Shown: piece after piece, positions 51,292 through 61,700 of the stretch
Layout: the number at the start of each line of letters is the position of its first letter
Position numbering within the stretch: position 1 is the first letter of the stretch
DNA from: Niabella sp.
GTDB taxonomy: Bacteria > Bacteroidota > Bacteroidia > Chitinophagales > Chitinophagaceae
Direction of reading: 5' to 3'
Assembly: GCA_017744715.1 (NCBI GenBank)
Contig: JAGIAT010000007.1
Span: forward strand, 140,487-204,486
DNA: 64,000 nt
Made by a program: the position numbers and the translations under genes
The notes under the pieces: model-generated
The model's database searches: none
What the model was told of the DNA's origin: nothing
Seen by the model: only the letters and a program-made list of their open reading frames with translations

Positions 51292-54200
51292 ATGCAAGTT
51301 ATGCAAAAATCAAAACCTAAAAAAAGCAGGATTTCATGGCGGGCCTGCGCAAAATTGTTTTTAATTATGAAAATTGCTGTGGTGTTGTTAACGGCTGTAT
51401 GCCTGCAGGCGGCTGCTACCGGGCATTCCCAGGAAACGATTACCCTGTCTTTGAAGGATGCAAGTTTTTACGAGGTACTTACAGGTATCCAAAAGCAAAC
51501 GGCTTACCGGTTTATTTATCACGACAATGTACGGCTGAAAAAAGAAACGGTAAACATTCACGTGGTGAACGCATCGCTGGCATATGTAATGGATGCATTG
51601 ATGCGCAATTCAGGATTTTCTTATTCCGTGCTCAATAACGGGCTGGTGGCCATAACCGCTACCGAAGCGCAGGCCCGGATCATTACCGGTAAGGTCACCA
51701 ATATCAAGGGCGAGCCATTGGCCGGTGTATCGGTACAGCTCAAAAGCGGCAAGGCCGGAACGGCAACGGATGCCGCGGGGCAGTTTTCGCTGAATGTTCC
51801 GGAGGGCGCTGTTCTGGTAATTTCAGCCATCGGGTACCAGGCAAAAGAAGTGGTTGTAGGGGCAGAAAATAATATCGATATACTGCTGGAAGCGATTGAG
51901 ACAAAAATGGATGAAGTGGTGGTAGTGGCCTATGGTGCGGAATCGCGGCAAACACAAACCTCTGCCGTCGCCAGCATCAGGGCATCGGATATCCGGAATA
52001 TTCCCACCGCGGCGCTGTCTACAAGTTTGGCCGGCCGCTTACCCGGTGCCATCATCATCCAGAATTCCGGTTTTGTAGGCGCCAATGCCTCCATTTCCGT
52101 TCGGGGATCCAGAACCGCCGCGCTATATGTAATCGATAATGTGGTGAGCGATAAATCGCAGTTTGATGTACTGGACCCGGGGGAAATTGAATCGATCAGT
52201 ATCTTAAAAGATGCCGCCGCTGCGGCCATTTACGGGGCAAGGGCCTCCGGTGGTGTGGTAGTGGTAAAGACAAGATCCGGTAAAAAGGGAAAGACCTCTT
52301 TTAACTACCGGGGCATGCTTGCTACCAACCGTACGATGTATCCCCTGCAAGACTGGACGGCGGAGCAGGAACTCATCTTCCGGAACGGGGTGGCCACGAA
52401 TCAAAACCGTTTAAGCGCCAGCCCCAATCCTAATTTCCAGGTGCCCTATGACCAGGCGGCGCTGGATTATGCAAAAACCCTCAACTACCAAAGCCTTAAT
52501 GATATTTTATGGAGAAACCCTTCTTCTCAGCAGCATAGTGTAGATGCTTCCGGCGGCAGCGACAATGTAACCTATTTCTTTTCGGCCAACTATAACAGTA
52601 ATAAAGGCAGTTATGATAATACCAATTTTGATAAGTATACACTTCGGGCAAAGGTAGATGCCAATGTATCTAAAAACCTCAAAATCGGAACCAATATCAG
52701 TTATAACCGGCGTTATACCGACCGGTTCTACTGGCCCTACGATAATGATAATGGAGAAGGTTTTACCGTGGCAGATTTTTACCGGCCCACTTTCAACCTG
52801 TCCCGCTTATATCCTTTTTATTCAAAAGCAGATGGCACGGCCACCACAGCGGATGATCCGGCCCGCTATGCCACCATTATGCCGGGATGGGGCTTTAACC
52901 CGGCTCAAACGGTAAACTCTGTTAACTACCGTCATATCCTGTACAATACGTTTAACGCCATTGTAACGGGCGAATTAAAGATACCGCAGATCAAAGGCTT
53001 ATCACTGCGGGTATTGGGCGATTACCGTCAGGACAATTTCTTCCGGAAAGATTTTGTGGGCGAATTTAACGTCAGCTACCGGGTACAGCCGGTAGGATCA
53101 TCCGGCATCAACCTGTTAAAACTGGCACCATTGAAATTTGATGCGGCCAATACGGTGGTGAACAATTATGGAAAATCCTATACCAGCATTGATCAGTTTA
53201 TGTATATGGATGAGCGGTACCAGACCAACGGATTCCTGGATTATACCAGGAGTTTTGGCAAACACAATATCAGTGCCTTTGCCGGTTTTGAGCAGTACCA
53301 GTTTATGCGTAAGGCAATGAATGGTACCGCACAGGACCTGCTTACTTCAAACATTGATCAGATCCTGGTGGCCAGTACAGATGCCGCACGCCGCACTTTT
53401 GGCGGCTCGGAGCTGAATCAATCCCGGTTATCTTATTTCGGGCGTGCTAAATATGATTATGATGCCCGGTATATCGCCGAGTTCTCGTTCAGGGAAGACG
53501 GCTCTTATATTTTTCCGCAGGGCAAGCAGTTCGGCTTCTTCCCTTCTGTATCCGCAGGCTGGGTGGTAAGCAGGGAGCGGTTCTTTACCGTAAAGCCCAT
53601 CAGTACTTTAAAATTAAGAGCCTCTTATGGTACCACGGGTTATGACGGAGTAGATGGGATCAATACCAGTATTGCGCCCTTCCAGTTCCAGAACAATTTT
53701 AGTGTGAACAGCGGGTATCTTTTTGCCGGCGGTAATATGCCGGGCCTGGCGCCGCAGAGTGTATTGCCCAATCCCAATATTACCTGGCAAATCAATAAAA
53801 CCATTAACGGGGGTATTGATATGGGCTTTCTGGAGGATGCCCTCAGCATGAGCTTTGATTATTTTGTGACCAATAAATCCCGGGTACTGGCCTCAACGGT
53901 AGATTTGATACCCGGCACCCTGGGCACCGGGCTGCCCACTACCAATATCGGGGAATTAAAATCAAATGGGTTTGAACTGGTACTGGGTTATGGTAAAACC
54001 AAAGGTGATTTCAGTTATAATGTGGGCTTCAATATCAATTATGCGATTGAAAAATATGTAAGCTGGCCACAGCTTTCCACGCTTGCCGATTTTCAGAAGC
54101 TCATCGGGCGCCCAACGAATGGCATCGTTACCGGCTACATATCGGAGGGGATCGTAAAAGACCAGTCGGTGATTGATGCGTTGCCGGCAGGGTATAAGCA

Positions 54201-54807
54201 ATTTGGAAGACCGGTAATACTGGGCTCTGTTTTAATAAAAGATATCAATGGAGCCGGCTATGCGCCCGGGCCTGATGGGAAAGTAGACAATAATGATGTA
54301 ACCATCCTTTCTACCAATTCGGTACCCCGCACCACATTCGGCGCACCGGTTGACCTGCGCTGGAAAAATATTTCATTAAACATGCTGTTCCAGGGCGTGG
54401 GCAAATATGATAAGTTTGTACAAACCATTAACAGTATCGGTGCCTTCCAGCAGGCAGACCGGCCTTACTTCCAGCTTTGGACAGATGCCTATTCACCGGA
54501 CCTTAACCCCAACGGCAAATACCCCATGGCTACCGGTTCTTTTACGGGCGATCCCGATCTTACGGGCGTATCCACCTCGTTTTGGAAAAGAAACGGAGCC
54601 TACACAAGGCTGAAGAATGTAACACTGGCTTATTCCCTGCCTAAAAGGCTGATCAGCAAAGTGGGTTTTACCGGTGTACAGCTGAGTTTCAATGCCACTA
54701 ACCTGTTTACCATTACCCGGTTTAAGGAATATGACCCGGAACAGTCGAGCATCGATTCTTATCCCTTGTTCCGTACCTATGCCGTTGGTTTAAATATATC
54801 CTTATAA
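51292..54807 (+). CDS. SusC/RagA-type TonB-linked receptor with STN domain
   Basis: This is a SusC-type TonB-dependent outer-membrane porin of a polysaccharide utilisation system. After the signal peptide (AVVLLTAVCLQAAATGHSQ) comes a secretin/TonB short N-terminal domain (ETITLSLKDASFYEVL). Then come the carboxypeptidase-regulatory domain (ITGKVTNIKGEPLAGVSV), a plug with the SusC box (ESISILKDAAAAAIYGARAS), and a large beta-barrel ending DSYPLFRTYAVGLNISL. The STN domain fits control by FecR. The open frame begins at 51181, but that ATG lies in the loop of a hairpin; ATG 51292 (MQVMQKSKP) or 51301 is preferred, giving about 1171 residues. Confidence 0.92.
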   Translation: MQVMQKSKPKKSRISWRACAKLFLIMKIAVVLLTAVCLQAAATGHSQETITLSLKDASFYEVLTGIQKQTAYRFIYHDNVRLKKETVNIHVVNASLAYVMDALMRNSGFSYSVLNNGLVAITATEAQARIITGKVTNIKGEPLAGVSVQLKSGKAGTATDAAGQFSLNVPEGAVLVISAIGYQAKEVVVGAENNIDILLEAIETKMDEVVVVAYGAESRQTQTSAVASIRASDIRNIPTAALSTSLAGRLPGAIIIQNSGFVGANASISVRGSRTAALYVIDNVVSDKSQFDVLDPGEIESISILKDAAAAAIYGARASGGVVVVKTRSGKKGKTSFNYRGMLATNRTMYPLQDWTAEQELIFRNGVATNQNRLSASPNPNFQVPYDQAALDYAKTLNYQSLNDILWRNPSSQQHSVDASGGSDNVTYFFSANYNSNKGSYDNTNFDKYTLRAKVDANVSKNLKIGTNISYNRRYTDRFYWPYDNDNGEGFTVADFYRPTFNLSRLYPFYSKADGTATTADDPARYATIMPGWGFNPAQTVNSVNYRHILYNTFNAIVTGELKIPQIKGLSLRVLGDYRQDNFFRKDFVGEFNVSYRVQPVGSSGINLLKLAPLKFDAANTVVNNYGKSYTSIDQFMYMDERYQTNGFLDYTRSFGKHNISAFAGFEQYQFMRKAMNGTAQDLLTSNIDQILVASTDAARRTFGGSELNQSRLSYFGRAKYDYDARYIAEFSFREDGSYIFPQGKQFGFFPSVSAGWVVSRERFFTVKPISTLKLRASYGTTGYDGVDGINTSIAPFQFQNNFSVNSGYLFAGGNMPGLAPQSVLPNPNITWQINKTINGGIDMGFLEDALSMSFDYFVTNKSRVLASTVDLIPGTLGTGLPTTNIGELKSNGFELVLGYGKTKGDFSYNVGFNINYAIEKYVSWPQLSTLADFQKLIGRPTNGIVTGYISEGIVKDQSVIDALPAGYKQFGRPVILGSVLIKDINGAGYAPGPDGKVDNNDVTILSTNSVPRTTFGAPVDLRWKNISLNMLFQGVGKYDKFVQTINSIGAFQQADRPYFQLWTDAYSPDLNPNGKYPMATGSFTGDPDLTGVSTSFWKRNGAYTRLKNVTLAYSLPKRLISKVGFTGVQLSFNATNLFTITRFKEYDPEQSSIDSYPLFRTYAVGLNISL

Positions 54808-54832
54808 TTATAATCCTTATAATTCAATAGCT

Positions 54833-56608
54833 ATGCAGCTTCATATACATAAAAGATATTTACTACTCCCGTTCCTGGTCGTGCTGATCCTGTCCTGTAA
54901 CAGAAATGTACTGGATGTTAAAAACCTGAACGCGGTAGCACCGGATCTTACCTGGACCGATCCCAAGCTGGCCAATGCCTACCTGGCCAACCTGTACAAC
55001 CGGGTAATGCCCAACGGATGGCCGGCGCGCAGTGCCGCTTTATACGGTGGGTTACCGGTGGATGAAAAAAGAGGCGTCATCAACAGCACCACGATCCAAA
55101 CCACCGGTCATCCCTGGGCGGCGTCTTTTGAACCCAGTTATACGGCCATCCGCCAGATCAATATCCTGCTGAAAGAAATAGAATCCGGCACCCTGGATGC
55201 CGCAACAAAAGGCAAAATTGTAGGGCAGGCGCTGTTCCTGCGGGCCTATAGTTATTTTTTGATGGTAAGGGTTTACGGGGGCGTGCCCCTGTTGCTGGAG
55301 CCGCAGAATTTAACGGATAGCCTGAGCGTGCCAAGGGCCGGTACGGCGGATATATTCAATGCCATCAATACAGACCTGGATAAAAGCATCCAGTTCCTGC
55401 AGGGGCAAACCTTTGTAGACGGGGATAAGGGGCGGATCGGGCTGGGTGCCGCGTTGGCCCTGAAAGGAAGGGTAGCCCTGTATAAAGCAAGTCCCTTGTT
55501 TAACCCCGCACATCCATACGACAACGCGTACTGGCAGGATGCCTACAATGCCAATCTTACCGCAAAAACACAGCTGGATGCCATGGGCTTTGGATTGAAT
55601 GCGGATTATGCCGGCATCTGGTCCACCGGCAATGAAGGCAACAAGGAAGCCATTTTAACCGTTAAGTTTACGGCACCCACCAAAGTCGACGGCCGGAATG
55701 AGCAGGGGGCCAGACCGCTTTCCCAAACGGCCAATGCAACCGGTGCAGATAACCCGGTATGGTCCATGTTAAAAGCCTATACCATGAAGGATGGGTATCC
55801 CGCCGGCAGCAGTCCTAAATATGCGTACAGTGATCAAACCTTCTGGCAGAACCGGGATCCCCGTTTTAATGCGTCCATTGTATGGAATGGCTCCATCTAT
55901 GAAACCGGTGGTATTGCGGGCAGGCGGCAGTATACGGATGATATCTTAGCCACCGCCACCGATTCGTATTCTCCCAATCCCTCCACCAGTAACTGGAGCT
56001 TTACCGGCTTGTATGCGCGCAAAGGTTTACAGCCGGAGCTGAAGGCGGCGGAAGTGGCGCAAAATTCGGTGGACTGGATCGAGATCCGTTATGCAGAGGT
56101 ATTGCTGAACCTGGCCGAAGCGGCCAATGAAACGGGGCATACGGCGGATGCTATTGCATTGCTGAAACAGATCCGCCAGCGGGCGGGGATTGAAGCGGGT
56201 GCAGATAATAGCTATGGCCTTACCACTACGAACCGGGATGAGGTACGGAAGCTGGTTTACAACGAGCGCTTTGTGGAGTTCATTTTTGAAGGGCAGCGCT
56301 TCTGGGATCTGAAACGCGCACGTACCCTGATGAGCTTAAACGGTACGGTGCAGCAAGGCATAGCTTCCACGCTAAAGCCTTCGAACCTGCCGGTGGATAA
56401 TGCAAAGAAAAATGCCTACGGGTATGTGTCGGAAGATTTTAATTATACGATCAATACCCTGTACCGCACCACTACCGATAATGTTACTTTTACCATAACC
56501 GATAATGTATATTTTGCCCCCATTCCCCTGGCCCAGATCCAGAAAAATCCCCGCCTCGTGCAAACCACCGGATGGGGCGATGGTAGTTTCAACCCAACAC
56601 TGGAGTAG
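54833..56608 (+). CDS. SusD/RagB-type glycan-binding lipoprotein
   Basis: The 591-aa protein has a lipoprotein signal with lipobox ending LSC22. The helical SusD fold follows: the N-terminal TPR-like helices (GQALFLRAYSYFLMVRVYGGVPLLLEPQ), central SALALKGRVALYKASPLF-like helix pair, and the C-terminal RagB/SusD domain (LVYNERFVEFIFEGQRFWDLKRAR). It binds the glycan at the cell surface and pairs with SusC, which lies 25 bp upstream. Substrate is not readable from sequence. Confidence 0.95.
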   Translation: MQLHIHKRYLLLPFLVVLILSCNRNVLDVKNLNAVAPDLTWTDPKLANAYLANLYNRVMPNGWPARSAALYGGLPVDEKRGVINSTTIQTTGHPWAASFEPSYTAIRQINILLKEIESGTLDAATKGKIVGQALFLRAYSYFLMVRVYGGVPLLLEPQNLTDSLSVPRAGTADIFNAINTDLDKSIQFLQGQTFVDGDKGRIGLGAALALKGRVALYKASPLFNPAHPYDNAYWQDAYNANLTAKTQLDAMGFGLNADYAGIWSTGNEGNKEAILTVKFTAPTKVDGRNEQGARPLSQTANATGADNPVWSMLKAYTMKDGYPAGSSPKYAYSDQTFWQNRDPRFNASIVWNGSIYETGGIAGRRQYTDDILATATDSYSPNPSTSNWSFTGLYARKGLQPELKAAEVAQNSVDWIEIRYAEVLLNLAEAANETGHTADAIALLKQIRQRAGIEAGADNSYGLTTTNRDEVRKLVYNERFVEFIFEGQRFWDLKRARTLMSLNGTVQQGIASTLKPSNLPVDNAKKNAYGYVSEDFNYTINTLYRTTTDNVTFTITDNVYFAPIPLAQIQKNPRLVQTTGWGDGSFNPTLE

Positions 56609-56627
56609 GACGGAGCAAACAATTCAT

Positions 56628-56672
56628 AAAGCAAGGTGGCCAGGTTGCCGGATGCATGGGCCGCCTTGCTTT
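56628..56672 (+). terminator. Hairpin between susD and the GH89 gene
   Basis: AAAGCAAGGTGGCC (56628-56641) pairs with GGCCGCCTTGCTTT (56659-56672) with one G-T pair around a 17-nt loop. The T-run is short, so it may be a partial terminator or mRNA stabiliser. Confidence 0.6.
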
Positions 56673-56771
56673 GTAATGCATTATTGAATATAAAAATGCT
56701 GTATGACGAACCAATCGTATAGAAATGAAGGACCTCTTGTGCAATGTCCTCAGCTCATAAATAAAAAACGG

Positions 56772-58994
56772 ATGCCCCGTAAATATTTGCTCACTGTTTT
56801 GCTTTTCTTTTGGTGTAGCATGGCTTCGTTTGCAACAACGCCGGAGCAGGCCGCTTACGGACTTATTAAACGGATGGCGCCGCAGATCGCCGGACATTTT
56901 TCCGTAGAAGCGATCGGTAGGGAAGGCGCAAAGGATGTGTTTGAAATTGCATCGGCGGATGGCAAAATTGTACTGCGCGGAAACAATGCCGTTGCCATCG
57001 CCAGTGCCTTTCACTGGTATTTAAAGTATTACTGCAATGTACAGTTTTCATGGAACGGCAGGCAGCTGCATTACCCGGGAACCTTGCCGGTGGTAAAACA
57101 AACACTGCGCAAAACCATTCAGCCGGATTACCGGGTGTATATGAACTACTGCACATTTAGTTACAGCGCTGCCTGGTGGAACTGGGAGCGCTGGCAATGG
57201 GAAATCGATTATATGGCGATGAACGGCATCAATATGCCGCTGGCCGCCGTGGGACTTGAAGGTGTATGGTACAACAGCCTGCTGAAGATCGGTCTTACCG
57301 ACAAAGAAGCCCGGACCTTCCTGGTGGGCCCGGCTTATTTTGCCTGGCAATGGATGACCAATATTGAAAGTTTTGGCGGCCCCTTGCCCAAAAGCTGGAT
57401 TGATGCGCATATTGTTTTAGGAAAAAAGATCATCGATCGGGAAGTGGAGCTGGGCATGCAACCCATACAGCAGGGCTTTTCCGGGTTTGTGCCGCGTTTG
57501 TTTATGCAAAAATTTCCGGGTGCGAAAATAAAACGCACTAACGGATGGGCACAGTCCTTTAGCGGCGTGGCCCAGCTGGATCCGCTCGACCCGCTTTTTC
57601 AAAAGTTCGGCCGCATCTTCTTAGAAGAGCAGCGCCGATTGTTTGGAGCCCAAGGCTATTATGCAGCCGATCCGTTTCACGAAGGGGCACCACCACAAAC
57701 CGACGAAGCGTATCTCCGGTCCGTAGGCGAACAGATCAATAAGCTCTTTATGGATTTTGATGCACACTCCAGATGGGTGATGCAGGCCTGGTCCATACGA
57801 AAGCCCATTGCCACCGCCGTACCTAAAGAACGGTTGCTGATACTGGATCTGAACGGCGGACGGCATAAAGGCCTCGAAGGATTTTGGGGATATGATTTTG
57901 TAGTAGGCAACCTGCACAATTTTGGCGGCCGTATCAATATGCATGGGGATCTGCAATGGGTGGCCGCCAACCAGTATCAGCAGGTCCGGAAAAATTATCC
58001 GAATGCAGTGGGGTACGGACTGTTTATGGAAGGCATTGCGCAAAACCCGGTGTATTATGATCTCGCTTTTGAAATGCCGTTCCATAGCAGCAGCGTAGCA
58101 CTGGATAACTGGCTGCAGCATTACGCAGCCCGGCGATATGGAGGGCGTAATAAAGACATAGACACCGCCTGGCAATTGCTTTTAAACGGACCTTACCGGC
58201 GCGGCACCAATGGCGTGGAGGCCAGCTCCATACTGGCCGCCCGGCCGGCACTGGATGTAAAAAAATCGGGACCCAATGCCGGGTTCAATATACCGTATCC
58301 TCCTCTTACCTTACAAAAGGTATTGGCGCTGATGCTGAAGGAGCAACACCGTTTTTCCGGATCGGATGCGCACCTGTTTGATGTGGTGGATATAGAACGG
58401 CAATTATTGTCGAACCTGGGGCAAAAAATGACCAAAGCCGCCGCCGGAGCTTTTAAAGCAAAAGATCAGGCCGGTTTTCAAAAGCACAGCACCCGTTTCT
58501 TAACATTGATGAGCGATGTGGATCGGCTGGTAAGTACGCGGCCGGAGTATAGCTTTCATAAGTGGGTTAGCGATGCCCGGAGCTGGGGAAAAACGCCGGA
58601 GGAAAAAGCGTTGTACGACTGGAATGCAAGCATGCTGGTAACCCAATGGGGAGGCGACCGGGGCGACAGTCTTTACGGTATCTTTGACTATAGCTGGCGC
58701 GAATGGGGTGGCCTTATCCGCGGGTATTATAAACCCCGGTGGCAACTTTTTTATAACATGCTGCAAAAGCATTTAAAAGATGGTACGGAGTATAGCGAAG
58801 CAGGCCTGCCACAGGTACATGGCCGGGAAACGATGCGGGCCAATGCTTTTTACAGCGCACTTACCGATTGGGAAAATAAATGGATCGCAACGGGGAAAAG
58901 GCCGCTGCCGGTAACAAAGGGACAGGAGCTGAAAACGGTAAATGCCCTGTTTAAAAAGTACCGGCGTTTATTAGAGGAGTATGAAGCGGATTAA
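56772..58994 (+). CDS. GH89 alpha-N-acetylglucosaminidase
   Basis: The 740-aa enzyme (from ATG 56772, MPRKYLLTVLLFF signal) matches GH89, whose human member NAGLU removes alpha-GlcNAc from heparan sulfate. Conserved features include YCTFSYSAAWWNWERWQWEID, the MNGINMPLAAVGLEGVW segment, the acid/base-type AADPFHEGAPP (Glu304) and the nucleophile-type FMEGIAQNPVYYD (Glu420). A start at 56703 would add 23 residues without changing the signal. It follows SusC/SusD after a hairpin and is followed by a GH-D-like glycosidase. Confidence 0.94.
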   Translation: MPRKYLLTVLLFFWCSMASFATTPEQAAYGLIKRMAPQIAGHFSVEAIGREGAKDVFEIASADGKIVLRGNNAVAIASAFHWYLKYYCNVQFSWNGRQLHYPGTLPVVKQTLRKTIQPDYRVYMNYCTFSYSAAWWNWERWQWEIDYMAMNGINMPLAAVGLEGVWYNSLLKIGLTDKEARTFLVGPAYFAWQWMTNIESFGGPLPKSWIDAHIVLGKKIIDREVELGMQPIQQGFSGFVPRLFMQKFPGAKIKRTNGWAQSFSGVAQLDPLDPLFQKFGRIFLEEQRRLFGAQGYYAADPFHEGAPPQTDEAYLRSVGEQINKLFMDFDAHSRWVMQAWSIRKPIATAVPKERLLILDLNGGRHKGLEGFWGYDFVVGNLHNFGGRINMHGDLQWVAANQYQQVRKNYPNAVGYGLFMEGIAQNPVYYDLAFEMPFHSSSVALDNWLQHYAARRYGGRNKDIDTAWQLLLNGPYRRGTNGVEASSILAARPALDVKKSGPNAGFNIPYPPLTLQKVLALMLKEQHRFSGSDAHLFDVVDIERQLLSNLGQKMTKAAAGAFKAKDQAGFQKHSTRFLTLMSDVDRLVSTRPEYSFHKWVSDARSWGKTPEEKALYDWNASMLVTQWGGDRGDSLYGIFDYSWREWGGLIRGYYKPRWQLFYNMLQKHLKDGTEYSEAGLPQVHGRETMRANAFYSALTDWENKWIATGKRPLPVTKGQELKTVNALFKKYRRLLEEYEAD

Positions 58995-59122
58995 ATGAAT
59001 CCCAAAAAGAGGGCGCCCACTTTCCCGCAGCGTTGTTTTTGCAGAAAACCGGCACAAAAAATTGACATACATCATGAGATGCGACATCCCTTGTGCAAAA
59101 AAATAAAACCAGTAATCAATAC

Positions 59123-61657
59123 ATGAAAAGAATTTATTTGATAGCCATTGCCTGTTGCTGTGCAGGCACCATCGCAGCGCAGGAACTGGTAGTGAAAAAT
59201 GATAGGATCCGGCGGGTGTTGCAATTCGACGGCGAGCGGTGGCGCACTACAAGATGGCTCAGTGCCGATAGCCGGGTTGCTTTAAACGTTCAAAGCGATG
59301 AATTTCATATCCTGCCCATGAATAGTGATCGGGGCCTCACGATCGCCGACTTTGTGGCTACGGCCGCACCCAAACAATACCAGGTTAAGGACACCAGTTT
59401 TTATACGATCCCTTATCGTCCAGGTACAGCGGCGTTAACCAATGCCGCCTGTCCGCAAAAGCTAACGATCACCTATTTTACGGTGAAGGGGCAGCCGTTT
59501 ATCCGTAAAAAACTGGAATTGCTGTTTGATAAACCGGCAACGGTCGACCGGCTGGAGGTGGAACGTTTTATCAATAACGACCCGCAATCCGGCGGCGGAA
59601 GAGGCGAACCGGTTTTTATAAACGGGCAATGGTTTACCGGGCTGGAATATCCCGCAGGCTATAGCCGGCGCAGCAACGGCAACCTGCCTGCAAGTTATGG
59701 CCGGTATTACGACAGCGTAGGCAATTATAGTTTTATTGATCTGGAAGGCAGGGATGTGGAGCCTCATGCAAAGCAGGGGATGGTGCGCCTGATGCATTTT
59801 CCCGGTTATGCCGTAAAAGCCGGAACCGGGTATACCGTATGGAGCAAAACCGCGGTAACCGGTTATGCACCTCCCGGTGCGGATATCCGCCAGGCCTTTA
59901 TGCAATACCTGGAAACGATCTGGAAAAAGCCCCGTTCATTTGTGAATTATAATAACTGGTTCGATAAATCGGCCAAGGACTTAAGTGGCGACCGTTTTGT
60001 AAATGTGTATAAAAAATACAAAGCGGCCGTAGCGCCCTATGGCATCCGGATTGATGGTATGGTTCCGGATAATGGCTGGCAGAACCGCAAAAGCGTATGG
60101 GATCCGGCGCCGTCCTACTTCCCTGGTGGCGATGCAGACCTGGTGGCCCTCAGCAATAAGCTGAAAAAAGAAGGCACACACCTGGGCCTTTGGCTGTCGT
60201 TAAACGGGTATACCAATGATATGCAATGGGGCCAGGAGCAGGGGTATACCGTCGCTAAAAGCAATACGTATTTTAAACAATACGGCCGCTATTTTAGTCT
60301 CTCCGCAGATCAATACAAAGCGGCTATCCTGAAACGGGTGCCGGAGCTGGCAAAGAAAGCCGATCTGATTTACTATAAACACGATTTTAATGAGCTGTGC
60401 GACCTGGGCGAGGGCAATAATCACCCGCCTACGGACCGTCATGGTCATGAAGCCAATTTAGATGTGGCCCTGCAGGTGCTGGAAGCAACACGAAATGCCC
60501 GGCCGGGTATTTTTCAAAACCTGACCAACTGGGTTTGGTTCTCGCCCTGGTGGCTGCAGTATGCCGATTACCTCTGGATGCTGGCCGGTGATGATGGCTC
60601 CAATGGCAATACCCCGGAGCTTTCCTTAAAAGCGATGTTTACAACCGACCGGGATACCTATATCTGGCGGATGTTTGGGAATGCGGCCGACCGGCCGTTG
60701 GTACCGGTGTCGCGCCTGATGACGCACGGCATTTTACAAACCTCACCAAAGGAAAAAGATATTTCCCTGCAGGACTGGACGGATTATGTGCTGATGCATT
60801 ATGGCCGGGGAACGCTGCTAAAGGAATGGTATATTTCTTTAGATGCCATGCGCCCGGAATTATGGGCGGCGCTCAGCGCGGTGCAAAAATGGGCCGACCG
60901 GCACCAGGCGGCTCTGAACCATACGGTATTTGTAGGAGGGCGCCCGGATGAGGGCAATGCCTACGGGTATATGGGCTGGGATCACCAGAAGGGGATCTTA
61001 ACGGCCCGCAATACCGGCCCCGGGGAGCAAACGCTCCGGATTCCTTTTAATGAGGAAACGGGGTTTTACGGTACTGCCGGTGTGGCCTACCATGCACGGA
61101 TCACCTATCCGTACCAGGAAGCCCTTACCCAAACCTTTACCTCCGGGAAGGAGATCAGCATCCGGATCCCGGGATATGCCACCGTGGTACTGGAGTTTGA
61201 AAAGGGCGCGGCGGTAGCCCGTCAGCCTTCCTTGCCGCAGGCCATCCGGTTTCAAACCGTGCCGGCCGGTGTTGCTGTAAAAACGACGGTTACCGTGCCG
61301 GCCGATATACAGGGGCGTTGTGAACTGCTTGTGATCGGGCATCCCCGGTTGCCCTCGGTTACCATCAACGGGCAAGCCGTGCAGCCGCAAAAAACGGCGC
61401 AGGCCCGGTTGAATCATTTTGCCAGCTATGCCGTTGCCGGTATGAAGAGCACAAAGGCCGGCGACTGGAAGATGAGCGGTTATGACCTGGCCGCTTATGC
61501 CGGTAAACAAGTGGAGCTTCGTTTTTCGGATACCACCCCAAAATTTGATGCGTATATACTGGCGGAGCAAAAAGCCGCGGCGCCCGCTTCCGGTTCACCG
61601 GGCGACCTGCCCATGCCGGCCGGTAATAGCCGGCGACAAACGGTTAAACTCTATTAA
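59123..61657 (+). CDS. Clan GH-D-like glycosidase (alpha-galactosidase-type)
   Basis: The 844-aa protein has a signal peptide (MKRIYLIAIACCCAGTIAAQ) and a beta-rich N-terminal domain. A TIM barrel of the GH27/36 kind follows: VNYNNWFDKSAKDL, MVPDNGWQNRKSVWDP, LGLWLSLNGYTND, and IYYKHDFNELCDL, where Asp421 fits the nucleophile position (KWDM in GH36). The C-terminal part carries a carbohydrate-binding-type sandwich (about 690-840). No exact family can be named from reading alone; GH36 relatives are closest by motif. A GTG at 59093 would add ten residues before the signal. Confidence 0.7.
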   Translation: MKRIYLIAIACCCAGTIAAQELVVKNDRIRRVLQFDGERWRTTRWLSADSRVALNVQSDEFHILPMNSDRGLTIADFVATAAPKQYQVKDTSFYTIPYRPGTAALTNAACPQKLTITYFTVKGQPFIRKKLELLFDKPATVDRLEVERFINNDPQSGGGRGEPVFINGQWFTGLEYPAGYSRRSNGNLPASYGRYYDSVGNYSFIDLEGRDVEPHAKQGMVRLMHFPGYAVKAGTGYTVWSKTAVTGYAPPGADIRQAFMQYLETIWKKPRSFVNYNNWFDKSAKDLSGDRFVNVYKKYKAAVAPYGIRIDGMVPDNGWQNRKSVWDPAPSYFPGGDADLVALSNKLKKEGTHLGLWLSLNGYTNDMQWGQEQGYTVAKSNTYFKQYGRYFSLSADQYKAAILKRVPELAKKADLIYYKHDFNELCDLGEGNNHPPTDRHGHEANLDVALQVLEATRNARPGIFQNLTNWVWFSPWWLQYADYLWMLAGDDGSNGNTPELSLKAMFTTDRDTYIWRMFGNAADRPLVPVSRLMTHGILQTSPKEKDISLQDWTDYVLMHYGRGTLLKEWYISLDAMRPELWAALSAVQKWADRHQAALNHTVFVGGRPDEGNAYGYMGWDHQKGILTARNTGPGEQTLRIPFNEETGFYGTAGVAYHARITYPYQEALTQTFTSGKEISIRIPGYATVVLEFEKGAAVARQPSLPQAIRFQTVPAGVAVKTTVTVPADIQGRCELLVIGHPRLPSVTINGQAVQPQKTAQARLNHFASYAVAGMKSTKAGDWKMSGYDLAAYAGKQVELRFSDTTPKFDAYILAEQKAAAPASGSPGDLPMPAGNSRRQTVKLY

Positions 61658-61660
61658 ATA

Positions 61661-61700
61661 AAAAGCGGGCCGTCTCCAACATACAGGGGGCGGCTTTTTT
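61661..61700 (+). terminator. Terminator after the GH-D-like gene
   Basis: AAAAGC plus CCGTCTCC pair with GGGGGCGG plus GCTTTT across a small bulge, followed by a T-run. It begins four bases after the stop codon. Confidence 0.6.
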
